A DNA stretch of 64,000 nucleotides from Cordia subcordata. Taxonomy: Eukaryota; Streptophyta; Magnoliopsida; Boraginales; Cordiaceae. Under the pieces are notes generated by a model. That model made no database searches. It had not been told where the DNA came from and saw only the letters and a program-made list of their open reading frames with translations. This document shows positions 32,337 through 42,404 of this stretch, piece by piece. Made by a program: the position numbers and the translations under genes. Position 1 is the first letter of the stretch; each line of letters starts with the position of its first letter. Location of the stretch: NCBI GenBank assembly GCA_028554755.1, contig JAPTOF010000048.1, positions 47,501-111,500 on the forward strand, written 5' to 3'.

Positions 32337-34277
32337 TACTATGACCTCTATTAATCTTCCATCTAATAAAATTCTCACACACTTCTTGCCTCTTCTTTAA
32401 TCTTTTCCAAAGTGGAGAGTCATGATTTCTAATCAGAACAATCTCTGGGTGCTGCCTTTTACAATACTTATCCCTTATGAATCTAGACCACAAGTAGTTC
32501 TTTGTAGGAAAGTGCCACCAAAGTTTCATCTCCATAGCTAAATTCACCTCGGCAAGGATTTAAAATTCAGACCACCCTTAAAGAATGGTTTGCACACTTG
32601 CATCCAAGATGTCCAAAGAAGACGCCTAGTGTCTTTGGCATCTCCCCATAAAATACTATTAAAAATCTTTTCAATACACTTCAACACCAACTTGGGAGCC
32701 TTCATGACATGCAACAGATGAACGGGGATAGATGACAAGGTACTCTTGATCAATACAATCCGACCACCAAAAGAAAGAGAATGGAATTCCTATCCACTAA
32801 TCCTCTCTTTGATTCGCTGGATCAAACTATCAAACAACACACTTTTGCAATGGCCTTGAACAGTGATACTCCTAAATACCAAATAAGAAGGTCTTTCTTT
32901 TTAAATTCTATCACTTCCTTGATAAGGTCACTCAAGTCTTAGGTGCCTTGTTAGACATGATAAACCAACTTTTATCCTTGTTGACCTTTTCTCTGGAAAT
33001 CAACGTGTAGCTTTCAAGAAAATTCATGATCCTAGACAAAGACCCTCTCAGCCTATTAGCAAAGATTAGCACATCATCAACAATTGCCAAATGATATATG
33101 ACAATCAAACCTCTAGACCAATCATGCGTAGAAGAATATCTATTGAAAAGAGCATTTAAACCACCAGAAAAACAATCCACAACAAGAATAAAAAGAAGAG
33201 AAGAAATAGGGTCGCCTTGTCTCAAACCTCTATTAGATCTGAAAAAGCCCACTAGAGACCCATTGATCATAATAGAAAACCAATAGTAAGAGACACAATG
33301 GCAAATCTTATCAACCCGATCATTATCAAAACCAAATCTTTTCAGCACTTGATAAAGGAAATTCCAATTAAGATGATCATACGCCTTAGCCATATCTAGA
33401 TTAAGGAGAACATTGTTTCCTCAAACTTTTTTATCCAACGAGTGAATTAGTTCTTGCGCCGTTAAGATGTTATCCCCAATCAACCTCTCTTTGACAGATC
33501 TACTTTGATTATTTGAAATACATGACCAGATAATAGGAGCAAGTTGATTCATCAAGACCTTCATAATAATCTATTAAACACCATGCAGAGGCTAATAGGT
33601 CTGAAATTTATCCACCTAGAGGGATTTTCGTTCTTTGGGAAAATGACAATAAAAGTTGCTATAACCCCTTTTAGGCAGCTCACCCCTCAAAGAAATCCTC
33701 AACAGCTGTAATAAGGTCTTTCTTGATAACATCCCAACAAGTTTGATAAAAGCCTGTAGAAAACCCACCTAGCCCCGCATCAATTTTCTATCAATTTGAA
33801 AAAAAATGCCTCCTTTATCTCCTCTTCTGAAGGTCGAGCATTTAAAAGCGTATTGTCAACCTCACTAACAATCTTAGGCATGAAACTCCAATCTCCCTTA
33901 ACCTCATCAAGTATTTCTTTGAAAAGGAACAAATTGCAGAAGCCTTAATACCATCCATGTCAGTGATCCAATCACTATTCTCATCCTTAATGGAGCAAAT
34001 CATACTCCTCAAACGTCTTTTATGCATTTTCACTTGAAAATACTTGGTATTACGTTCCCCTTCTACCAATTAATGAGACCCCAATTTCTGTTGCTAGAAA
34101 ACTTCTTCAGTCGCCAAAGCCCTATTTACCTGAGCTTGACATTTAGATAAAAATTCCCTTTTATCCAAAGACAAAGCATGATACGCTTTCTCGACTTCCT
34201 ATACATCCTCAGCCACTTCTGTAACCTTATCCCGAATGTTACCAAACACTTGCTTATTCCAAAGTTCGAGACTCATC
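32337..34277 (-). pseudogene. LINE 2 reverse transcriptase
   Basis: The core frame at 32932-33393 reads LDMAKAYDHLNWNFLYQVLK (motif A), GLRQGDPISSLLFILVVDCF (motif B) and LAIVDDVLIFANRLRG (motif C; the usual FADD reads IVDD, with both Asp kept). The N-terminal part (33394-34277) contains LIGDNILTAQELIHSLDKKV and the junction LWNKQVFGNIRDKV beside the mini LTR element. The C-terminal part (32337-32930) has SLPVHLLHVMKAPKLVLKCI-like and KLWWHFPTKNYLWSRFIRDK segments, broken by several stops. Confidence 0.88.
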
Positions 34278-34774
34278 TATTAGGAAAATCGAGGACATAT
34301 GCACACACATCAAAGCACATCAAAAATCACACACATAGAACACGCAATATTTTTAACGTGGTTCAGCCCTCTACCTACGTCCACAATCCCCTTTGGGATA
34401 AATTCCACTATTCAACAATAATGTGATTACAACTCATGTTATGACTTTTTGCATGGATAGAAAAGTCTAAACCCTCCCCCACAGAGTTCTTACGATGGTT
34501 CTATCCTTAACAGGACTAGAATGAATTGAAGACACTCTCGATGCTCTCAAGATCTCCCTCTCACCCACACCCCCTAATAGGGAGTGGCTTTAAGGCATAC
34601 TCTTAAAGCCCTCCAAATACAAGCTACAAGACCCTCTATTTATAGCAAACAAATCCTTGCACCCGAAGATTTCTCCTCTAATGTTTAGGTAGCTTATATT
34701 TTGGTAACACAATTAATTATCTTCCACAAGTATCTTAATTTGTACGGGCTTGGACTTTGAGCCATAACCCAACA
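34278..34774 (-). repeat. Mini element 3' LTR
   Basis: Starts tattaggaaaatcgaggac and ends cataacccaaca. It contains aacgtggttcagccctctac followed by a second phrase ctacgtccacaatccc. A minus-strand TATA-like ctataaatagagg is near 34638. Confidence 0.9.
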
Positions 34775-35693
34775 AATTCCTCCCTTGGCGAAAAGTCTCG
34801 AGCTTCTTTGCCACAACTGGAACCTCTTCACAATCTTCATGCTGGAGCCATCCCTCGACAGCAATCTTCATGGCAACAGCTTCTAACACATACTAGTAGT
34901 GTTTCAGAGTCATTACCAACATCTCTCTCCATGCTGTTTCACCTCAACCTCTCAAAGTTGTTTATGTCTTCCCTCGACACTGGACATCTCAGACGTGGTC
35001 TTCTTACTAGCAATAGCACTCCCTATCAATTGTTTGGCCAGGACTCTGATCGTTCAACTATGTAGACTCTCTTAGCCTGACTCCTCCCTGGAGCAAAACC
35101 TTCTTCAACTAGTCTACTCATCCAAACTTCTCTTCTCTACAAGTTTGTTCACTAGTCAGCTAAATGTGTTTGCTCACATAATGCTTCAAAGACTTCTGCA
35201 CAATTTCATCACCACTTCATCGTTTTATCCAAATTTAAGGCTTACCCATGATACATAAAAAATTTGGCAAAACGGACCTAAAAAACGAACTTAGAATGTC
35301 GAAAAATAGTTGGAGACCCTTGGTCAACTTGGTCAAACCCAAAATTTCCCTCAGTCAAAGTTGGTCAAACCCTCTGTTTGATTTTTTGACGACAAATTCA
35401 CAAAACTTGACCTACTTGTATCTCACAATCTGACCGTTGGATCATCACAAAATTTTAACAACTTACTCTCCTTGTCACGATGAACACACAGCAAGAAACG
35501 GATCAATGATCGAACTCCGGGAAGGCTTCCAAACATGACCAGTAGATTTGAGAATTTTTTATGGACTCTTCTCTGACAACCTTTTCGTCTTTTGTGCATA
35601 CTAACGTCCTTTACCACAACTCCTTATGTGTTCTCCTTACATCGTCATCGTGCCCAGTTCACCAACCAGGCTCTAATTCCACTTGCTGGGAAA

Positions 35694-36191
35694 ATTGAGG
35701 ACACACGCACACACATCAAAGCACAGAGGAATACACACACATAGAACACACAATATTTTAATGTAGTTCGGCCCTCTGCCTACGTCTATAATCCCTTTGG
35801 GGATAAATTCCACTATTTTCAATAATAGGATTAAAACTCATGTGATGACTTTTTGTATGGATAGAAAAGTTTAAATCCTCCCCCACAGAGTTCTTACAAT
35901 GGTTCTATCCTTAACAAGACTAAAACGAATGTAAGACACTATCAATGCTATCAGGCTCTCTCTCTCACCCATACACTCCCCCGTAATGGGGTGTAGCCCT
36001 AAGGCACACTCTTAAGGCCCTTCAAATACAAGCTACAAGACCCTCTATTTATAGGAGAGAAATCCTTACACCCCAAGATTTGTCCTTTACTATTTAGGTG
36101 GCTTATTTTTTAGTATTACAATTAATACAATTAGTGGTCTTCCACAAGTTTCCTAATTTGTATGGGCTTGGACTTTAGCTATAACCTAACA
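35694..36191 (-). repeat. Mini element 5' LTR
   Basis: Starts tgctgggaaaattgaggac and ends tataacctaaca. It is the partner of 34278-34774 with scattered substitutions, so this is not a very recent insertion. Minus-strand TATA-like ctataaatagagg near 36050. Confidence 0.9.
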
Positions 36192-36196
36192 TCATC

Positions 36197-36890
36197 TTGA
36201 CACATTACTGCTTCAATCGGAATTTTTGAATACCACTAGACCCCATTGATTGACTCCAATTGTCTTTGACAAAATTAAAAAACTTAGGGTGATGTTTCCA
36301 AGAGATAAAATATCTAAAGGGAGATGGACATTTCTCATCTACCATGGAGTCGAAATCAACAAAGGACTGTGATCTGATCTAACCTTAGCAAATGAGTGAC
36401 TTTTGTAGAACTAAAACAAGACCCCCACTCTTCATTAAAGCAAAATCTATCAAGTCTTTGAACAATGCCCTTATTAGTCTAGGTAAACTGACTCCCAAAG
36501 AAACCTGCATCTTCTAAACAACACTCTAGTAAGCAGTTATCAAACTCATCCATATCCCCAGCTTTCAGTGTAGCACCCCCCAACCTTTCCTTTGTGTGCC
36601 GAATAATATTGAAATCTCCCCACCGACCAAGGCATCTCTATATTTACTTCTCTCTATATAAGCTCAGCCTAAAGGTGTCTTCTAATAACTCAAGCATTAT
36701 CAGCATAGACCGTTGTGAAGCAAAACTTCTTCTGAACCCAAGTAAATGAAATTTCAATGGTAAGAGCTTGTCTATGATCTTTGACAAGCTCCCACTTGTC
36801 CCACTTGTGAAGGGATGTTGTATTTGAAGAAAGTTTTGAAAAAATAGACCAAAAGTCGAAGAGAAAAAGAAAGCAGGATCTCAAAAGTTA
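36197..36890 (-). pseudogene. LINE 2 endonuclease remnant
   Basis: Reads KWELVKDHRQALTIEISFTW and KKFCFTTVYADNA (36690-36850), then a GGDFN-like region lost to stops around 36600. RSDHSPLLIS near 36350 is the conserved SDH motif with its catalytic Asp and His. The N-terminal catalytic residues lie beyond the truncation point. Confidence 0.7.
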
Positions 36891-37716
36891 CCTTATGGTG
36901 ATTTATATACCTATATTCTTATTCACACGTTTGCTTTCATTTTTTCTTTTGTAGATCTAGGTTCTTATTGACATCTATCAATTAAATCTTTGGCTTTTTT
37001 TTTCTTTTATACTATTCTCTTCCTATTCTCCAAGATTTTTCTATTACATTTTTTTTTATTTTTTGTTTTAGAACCATACATATGGACAAGTTGCTGCTAG
37101 TGGATCTAATGAGTTCAAAAAAGATGATGTTTGTTTAGCTCATCATCCTCCTCGAGTTCGCTAATCGTGCCGTCTCTTACCTTGGCCACCTTGGCCTTCT
37201 CCAATTTCGCGATGCAAGTGTCATTATATGCACACTCTATATATGTATATGTATATGTATATCTATACATACATATGTATATATACACACACACGCACAC
37301 ATATATTTATGTATATGTGTGTATATGCCATTCATTCACTAGTCAGATGTAATTTTTAGATTTAAGTTGATATTTGGCCGATTTTTTGCAATAATAAGAT
37401 GATTTTGATACAAGTTGATCAGATTTAAATAGCTTTTTTTTTTTGGGCAAAATGCCAAGCAAAATAGCAAATGAATGAAGCCTAAGGTAGGTTTTAGCAA
37501 TTCTCTAGAACTTGCAAATAGTTGAAGTTCTGCACATCTAATGTAAAATTAGACTAATTTATTTTTGTTTATTACTTTCTTTTTAACTTTTTGTATGATT
37601 CTAAATGAAAAGACTTCCTTTTGTTTTTGAATTAGACTAATTTCAGTTGCTTAACATATTGATAAGTCAAAAGTTTGGCAAGGGAACTAGGATTCTTATA
37701 AAAGTCAATTGCTGAT
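36891..37716. other. No gene recognised; AT-rich spacer with microsatellite
   Basis: AT-rich DNA between LINE 2 and the Tat LTR, with T runs near 36993-37060 and a TA/TGTA/CA microsatellite at 37239-37327. No motif-bearing frame was found on either strand. Confidence 0.6.
37239..37327. repeat. Mixed dinucleotide microsatellite (TATG/TA/CA)
   Basis: atatatgtatatgtatatg, then acacacacacgcacaca, then tatgtatatgtgtgtatat. The short frames here on both strands are low-complexity artefacts. Confidence 0.9.
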
Positions 37717-38400
37717 TGTTGGAGGATCTAACTATTTTGGAAAGCCAAATTGTTTTTGTACTTTAAAAGTCCATTTTGAAAAAAAAGAAGGTGTTTGGTT
37801 TTTTGTCCTGAAACTCGTTTTGAGCCAAAAGTTAAAAGGACTTTTAGGCTCAAATGGAGAGTGATCCTTCAAAGAATCAGATAATCTCCTTGTTGACGTG
37901 TTCCAACATACACAACCTACAAAATAAAGAAATCTAGGTACTAGTGTGGTACCAGCCAAAGAGCCTCCAATATCTAAGTCAGTGTTTTCCTCTTTGCATA
38001 AATTTAAGGATGGAATAAAATGTCTAAAGTTAAGTTACCTTATTTGGGCATAGAGGGGTCTTATTTATAGTTTGAGGGTAAGGGACACGTGTCATCTTCA
38101 TGGATGAATGGGTGGCTATTGCCCCAACCATAAACATGGTCAGGAAGTGCCCTTGGGTTAATCAGCTCAGCCTGGTCTAGGGAGGTCTTATCGAGAAGAT
38201 ACCGATAAGGTCAGTGGTGTTTAGCAAATCCCATATCATTAGCCCCCATTTGGGCACATGTCGTCTCAGGATGTCGTCAAATGTTCCTAATCAACAGGTT
38301 GTTATACTTAGACATTTTTGTGGGCTCCTAGTGCATGAGAGTAAGTCAACTTGTTTTCCTCGTGCACGTGCACAGCACGAAGTAATGTGCCTATTTGCAA
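37717..38400 (-). repeat. 3' LTR of the Tat-type gypsy element (approximate limits)
   Basis: On the minus strand a TATA box ctataaataa lies at 38061-38070. About 85 bases downstream is the phrase ACTGACTTAGATATTGGAGG, followed by CTTTGGCTGGTACCACAC. This closely resembles the R-U5 region of plant Tat/Retand-type gypsy LTRs. A possible outer end is tgttggaggatc at 37717. The inner limit is uncertain because the other LTR is outside the window. A G-box-like ACACGTGT sits at about 38094. Confidence 0.6.
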
Positions 38401-38509
38401 TAATGGCATTTCTTGGAAACGCACAATAGAGTCGCCTTCTCAGCCATGACTCTTCACCTAACCGGTGTTTTTATCGCATTTTTGAATTTCAACCACTTAA
38501 TTACAAGGT

Positions 38510-41500
38510 ATAAATAAAGCTTTACTTCTTTGTGTTTATTCTTTCATTTTTCTCTTTCGCATTTCCTTGGTCATCCTCTCTTTGTGGGTTCAAGTCTACT
38601 TTCTTTATCTTTGCTTCCTGCAGTCTCACTCCGCTTCCAAGGCTTTTTTAGGTGTTGTCTCCCCTACAATCCTTTCCTTTCAACGCGTCATCCTCTCTTT
38701 ACCACAAAAAGTCTCTCGCTCTCTAATCATCAGGTACGCTTGTCTTGAACCGCGCCTCTTATTTCTGTTTTATTCTATCTTTTGGTCTCCTAGTTCTCTT
38801 AGTCTTCCTCTTTTTTTTTTCCTTGCATTTGATGATCAATAATAGCAATCCTTTAGGAAATAAGAAGAAGAGTCTTTACCTCCTAGGTCTTGTCTTGAAG
38901 GCCCTAAGGTTAGGGATTTTTTAGATTTTTCAGATATTTTTGACAACCTAGGTTCGTTCGAAGCTCCTATTCCCCATAGCCCTCACTCCTGGCATTTGCT
39001 TTATCTTAGACTTCCCTAGGCTGGAGGTTTATCCAACTATCACTGCCTTAACATGGATTATAACTAAGACAATGCCCTTAGTGATATGGCCGAAAATCTA
39101 AAGATCCCTACCCCTGAGGATCGGGTCGTTAAAATGGGTAAGATGGCCCAAAATAGTGAGCTTGTTGATTTTTCCACCCTAGGTGAAGATCACTTATCGA
39201 GAGCGGAGGAACCCGTGGCATCCAATCGTGAGGAAGTCGTGGCATCTAATTGTGAAGATGCCAATGATGGTACCAGGGGCCCCGCTAAGGATGAGGACAC
39301 AGAAGATGCCGATATAGAGGACGTTTGGTAGAAAAATCTCTAGTAGCAGCTGGAGCAGGCACCCCTTTCAATGCTCTAGTTACACAGCCGGTACTGGATC
39401 CCAGCAGCCTAGAGAACATTGCTCTTTATCGGGGTATTCCTGATGATTATATAGTTAGACTTCTCGATCCCTATGAATATGCATACCAAGGAGAGGAGGG
39501 TGAGATTGCTTTCTATGAAGACTTCTTTGCAATGGGTTTGAGGTTGCACCTGCCTAAGTTTATTCGAGGGTACCTGAACCATTACAGGATCTTTCTTAGC
39601 CAGTTGTGCTCAAAAAAATGGGCAATTCTTGTCGAATTTGATTCATACTTGAAGGCCAATAATATAAATCCCTCAGTCAACCTCTTCTGATACATTTTTC
39701 GCCTTCTAAGGATTGAAAGAATGGTTGGTATTAGATTCCTGCCCGAAACCATAGGGGAATTCTAAAAGGGAACCCTTATTCTCATAAAGGCTGGCATTAT
39801 CGTTATGTGTTCGTGAGTTGCGCTAGTCCTTGGGGGATCAAAAAGGAACTTAATAAGGCTCCATAGCTTACTCGAAGAGAGGAAGTGAGATATAACGCAT
39901 TAAGGATATGGGGAGAGGTTTATTCCACACTTATCAAGCTCTTGGTATGGTTAAGGCCTCCAAACTATATCCAGAATTTCTACCATGGTCGACCACCAAT
40001 GGTCGAGGACATATTACCTTATGCTTGATTTGCATGGCTAACTGATGACTTTGTGTTAATTGTGCTTTTGTGTTTGTTTTCCCTTTTAGGTATGACCGAC
40101 CGACAAAGAAGGCAGCTTACTCCTCAGCAAGAGGAGATGCAACGTTAACTCCAAATACACTAGGGAGTTGCCAGGCTACTCGGGCACCTCATTCGCAAGG
40201 CCAAGGGGACCGTTCTAATTGGGCCATTCCCCAAGGCCACTAAGGCTCTTTGGCCAGACGGCTCGCATAGGGCATAGTTATTCGAGAGGGCAATCGCCCT
40301 CTCGCCCCAGTCCCAGTTTGATTGAGGGAGCAAATGCCCCTTTGAAGAGGCCTCTGATGACTCGAAGGATAGTAGGACTCTTCAACGCTACATAAGGGAC
40401 CCGCCATAATCTGATGGCATTAAGTCCTCCCGTGCCACCGAACATAGGGAGAGATCATCGTCTTTAACCTCTTATTCTCCGCTAGCAACTCTTGTTACCA
40501 ACGTTCTACAACCAGGATGACAAGAGATCTCGATGATCAACCTTAGGGCACCGAGTTGGAATAAATATACCTCGGTCATCTTTGCTTATGCCTCAAACCT
40601 CTACTGCTCCTTGGGTATCACGAATAACAGGGTAAGTTCCTCTTGTTCAACTTCTATCTTTTCACACTTAACTTTTCCTCTTGTTAACTATCTCTTTTCT
40701 TGTATTAGTTGGGGGACATTCTATTGGAGGCCTTGGAGCTTATCAAGTCTTCAAGCCACAAGGTAAATGAGTTAGCTAACCACTCCTTGAATGCCACCGA
40801 TACTACTAAAGTAGAAAGGCTTCCGAAGGAGGTGGAAAGGCTAAAAAGGTCCAAGGAGAATGCCCAATTGTGGCACCTCTCGGAGCTACATAGCCTATGA
40901 AGCTTGGATGTCGAGGAGCTAAAAGAGATGAAGGAGATAAAGAGGAAAGATGGCCGGATAAGCTCCTTATCGAACTCCATCAATAATGAGCGGTTGACTC
41001 AACAGAAGCTGCACGACGAAATGGGGACTCTCCAATGAGATAAACAGGCTTTCCAATTGGCCAAATAGCGTGCCATCTATCGTATTGCTTAGCTGGAGGA
41101 GGAGAGGAAAAAAAAAAAGCCAAGGAGTTCATTGTTGTGGGCAAGTAAAAAGTAGAAGTTTTTGAACTTTGAGCAGAGCCATATATAACGAAAGTAAAGT
41201 AAAGGCTGGAAAAAAAAAAAAAAGGCATAGATATATTATCTCTCTCTCTTCTTTCTCTTCTCGAATGTTTGGTCAATGAGGAAAGGGGGGGAGGGGGAAA
41301 AAAAAAAAAGGTCCAAGGAGAATGCCCAATTGTGGCACCTCTCAGAGCTACAGAGCCTATGAAGCTTGGATGTCGAGGAGCTAAAAGAGATGAAGGAGAT
41401 AAAGAGGAACGATGGCCGGATAAGCTTCTTACCGAACTCCATCAATAATGAGCGGTTGACTCAACAGAAGCTGCACGACAAAATGGAGACTCTCCAACGA

Positions 41501-42000
41501 GATAAAGAGGCTTTCCAATTGGCCAAATAGCGTGCCATCTATCGTATTGCTTAGCTGGAGGAGGAGTTTAAAAATGCCAAGGAGTCTGCAATTGTGGACT
41601 ATAAGGCTTCACCCAAGTACAAGTTTGAGCTCTTTGAACAGGCAGCTGTATAGTACGAAAGTGTCATAAAGGCTGGTACCCGGAAGGCCATGGAGCTATT
41701 ATAGAAGGATCCTCTTACTCTTCTCGAATCTTTGGTCAATGTGGTGCTAGACAACTTGGTTCTTGTACCTATTGCCCCTAATGCCACTAATGGTGGTTTG
41801 GACATCTTTGTTCTCGATCCCCCAGCGGCGGCATCTAATGAAGCAGTAGACGTTGTCCAGGTTCCTGTGGAGGAGATGCTACCAGAGGCTGGTGCAAGAG
41901 GGGGTGCTAAAAATGTTGTCATAGTGGGTAAAGGGAATGCGGTGGAGATGCCTAATGGTCGAGATGGTTGTGCCCGCCGCTTGATTTTGTTTTCATGATT
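38510..42000 (+). pseudogene. Antisense gene of the Tat element ('putative gypsy type transposon' protein), broken
   Basis: The gene lies on the plus strand between the Tat integrase end (42399) and 3' LTR (38400), opposite to pol. TATA box tataaataaag is at 38510-38520, with a pyrimidine-rich leader and a possible leader intron at 38734-38856 (cag/gtacgc to ctttag). Coding starts at or before the ATG at 39086. The frame at 39325-39690 has the Transposase_28-like core GEIAFYEDFFAMGLRLHLPK and GYLNHYRIFLSQLCSKKWAI; further on is HYRYVFVSCASPWGIKKEL (about 39795-39850). A 77-base intron at 40632-40708 (agg/gtaagt to tgtattag) precedes a coiled-coil (ALELIKSSSHKVNELANHSL) to about 41000. It is disrupted by stops and a tandem duplication. 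The C-terminal frame ends at 41998. Function unknown. Confidence 0.72.
40843..41750 (+). repeat. About 462-bp tandem duplication in the antisense gene
   Basis: 40843-41304 and 41305 to about 41750 are consecutive copies, aligned for example at ggtccaaggagaatgcccaa (40848 and 41310). Copy 2 looks like the normal coiled-coil coding sequence. In the second half of copy 1, long A and G runs (about 41107, 41210, 41285, 41298) and a TCTC run replace coding sequence. Confidence 0.85.
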
Positions 42001-42189
42001 TGTTGAACAATGATGTATAACTTTAAACAATATTTATTTCTGTTTAATTGTGTTGAACAATTTTTATTTTCATTTATACCTTATGAATTCCATCATGGCC
42101 TTTTAATCGGCTATATTAAATATGTATGTATGTGTGTGTTTTTGACTTTATAATGAAAATTGTTTTTGTGTTTGGTACATTGTTTGTTA

Positions 42190-42399
42190 TAGGGAACTTA
42201 TGGTTCCTTGAGCTTTGTTGCATGTTTCGTGTAGCTTCCCGATAGGAAGACTAATGAAATATTTTGCAAGAGCAAGCATGCAAGGAACTTCAATTTGTCA
42301 TTCATTGATCAAACAATCAAAGTACACATGAGGTTCATTGAAGGTTCCTGGTCAAATAGCCTTCACCACTCGATAAGGCCCTTCCCAATTTTCATTAAG
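42190..42399 (-). pseudogene. Tat-type gypsy integrase C-terminal end
   Basis: Just left of the Athila-like insertion the minus strand reads LNENWEGPYRVVKAI, a stop, then PGTF, the conserved C-terminal GPYRV segment of gypsy integrases. It continues the integrase at 53597-54170 across the 11.2-kb insertion. The last part is degenerate. Confidence 0.8.
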
Positions 42400-42404
42400 T
42401 TTAT

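Larger units (their letters stand above)
34278..36191 (-). mobile_element. Non-autonomous mini LTR retrotransposon (TRIM-like)
   Basis: Two direct repeats of 497 and 498 bases (34278-34774 and 35694-36191) enclose 919 bases. The duplication tcatc is at 34273-34277 and 36192-36196. On the minus strand the inner edge of the right LTR is followed by tggaattagagcctggtt, close to an initiator tRNA-Met primer site. A purine tract ccaagggaggaatt adjoins the left LTR (34775-34788). The interior has no gag or pol motif; open frames at 34757-35065 and 35423-35617 are unrecognised. It would need enzymes from another element. It interrupts LINE 2 between endonuclease and reverse transcriptase. Confidence 0.9.
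24876..36890 (-). mobile_element. LINE 2 (L1/RIX-type with RNase H), split by three insertions
   Basis: A 17-base T run at 24876-24892 is taken as the poly(A) tail. Domains from right to left: endonuclease (36197-36890), reverse transcriptase (32337-34277), zf-RVT (26990-27531) and RNase H (26300-26743). Insertions are a lone LTR (25651-26004), a Tork-like copia (27537-32331) and a mini LTR element (34278-36191). The frame resumes across the copia (INRGHSNF before, WLDVWFEDVPFATY after) and across the mini element (KNSD before, LWNKQVFGNIRDKV after). ORF1 and the N-terminus of the endonuclease are missing, so it is 5'-truncated. aaaagttacc beyond the right end and aagagttccc at the left end might be a diverged target duplication. 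Confidence 0.75.

Noticed and set aside
34757..35065. 102-residue frame in the mini LTR element as a gag gene
   Set aside because: Plus strand while the element is minus, overlaps the LTR end, Ser/Leu-rich with no gag motif.
37115..37352. Tyr/Thr/Ile-rich frames on both strands
   Set aside because: Translation of the TATG/TA/CA microsatellite.
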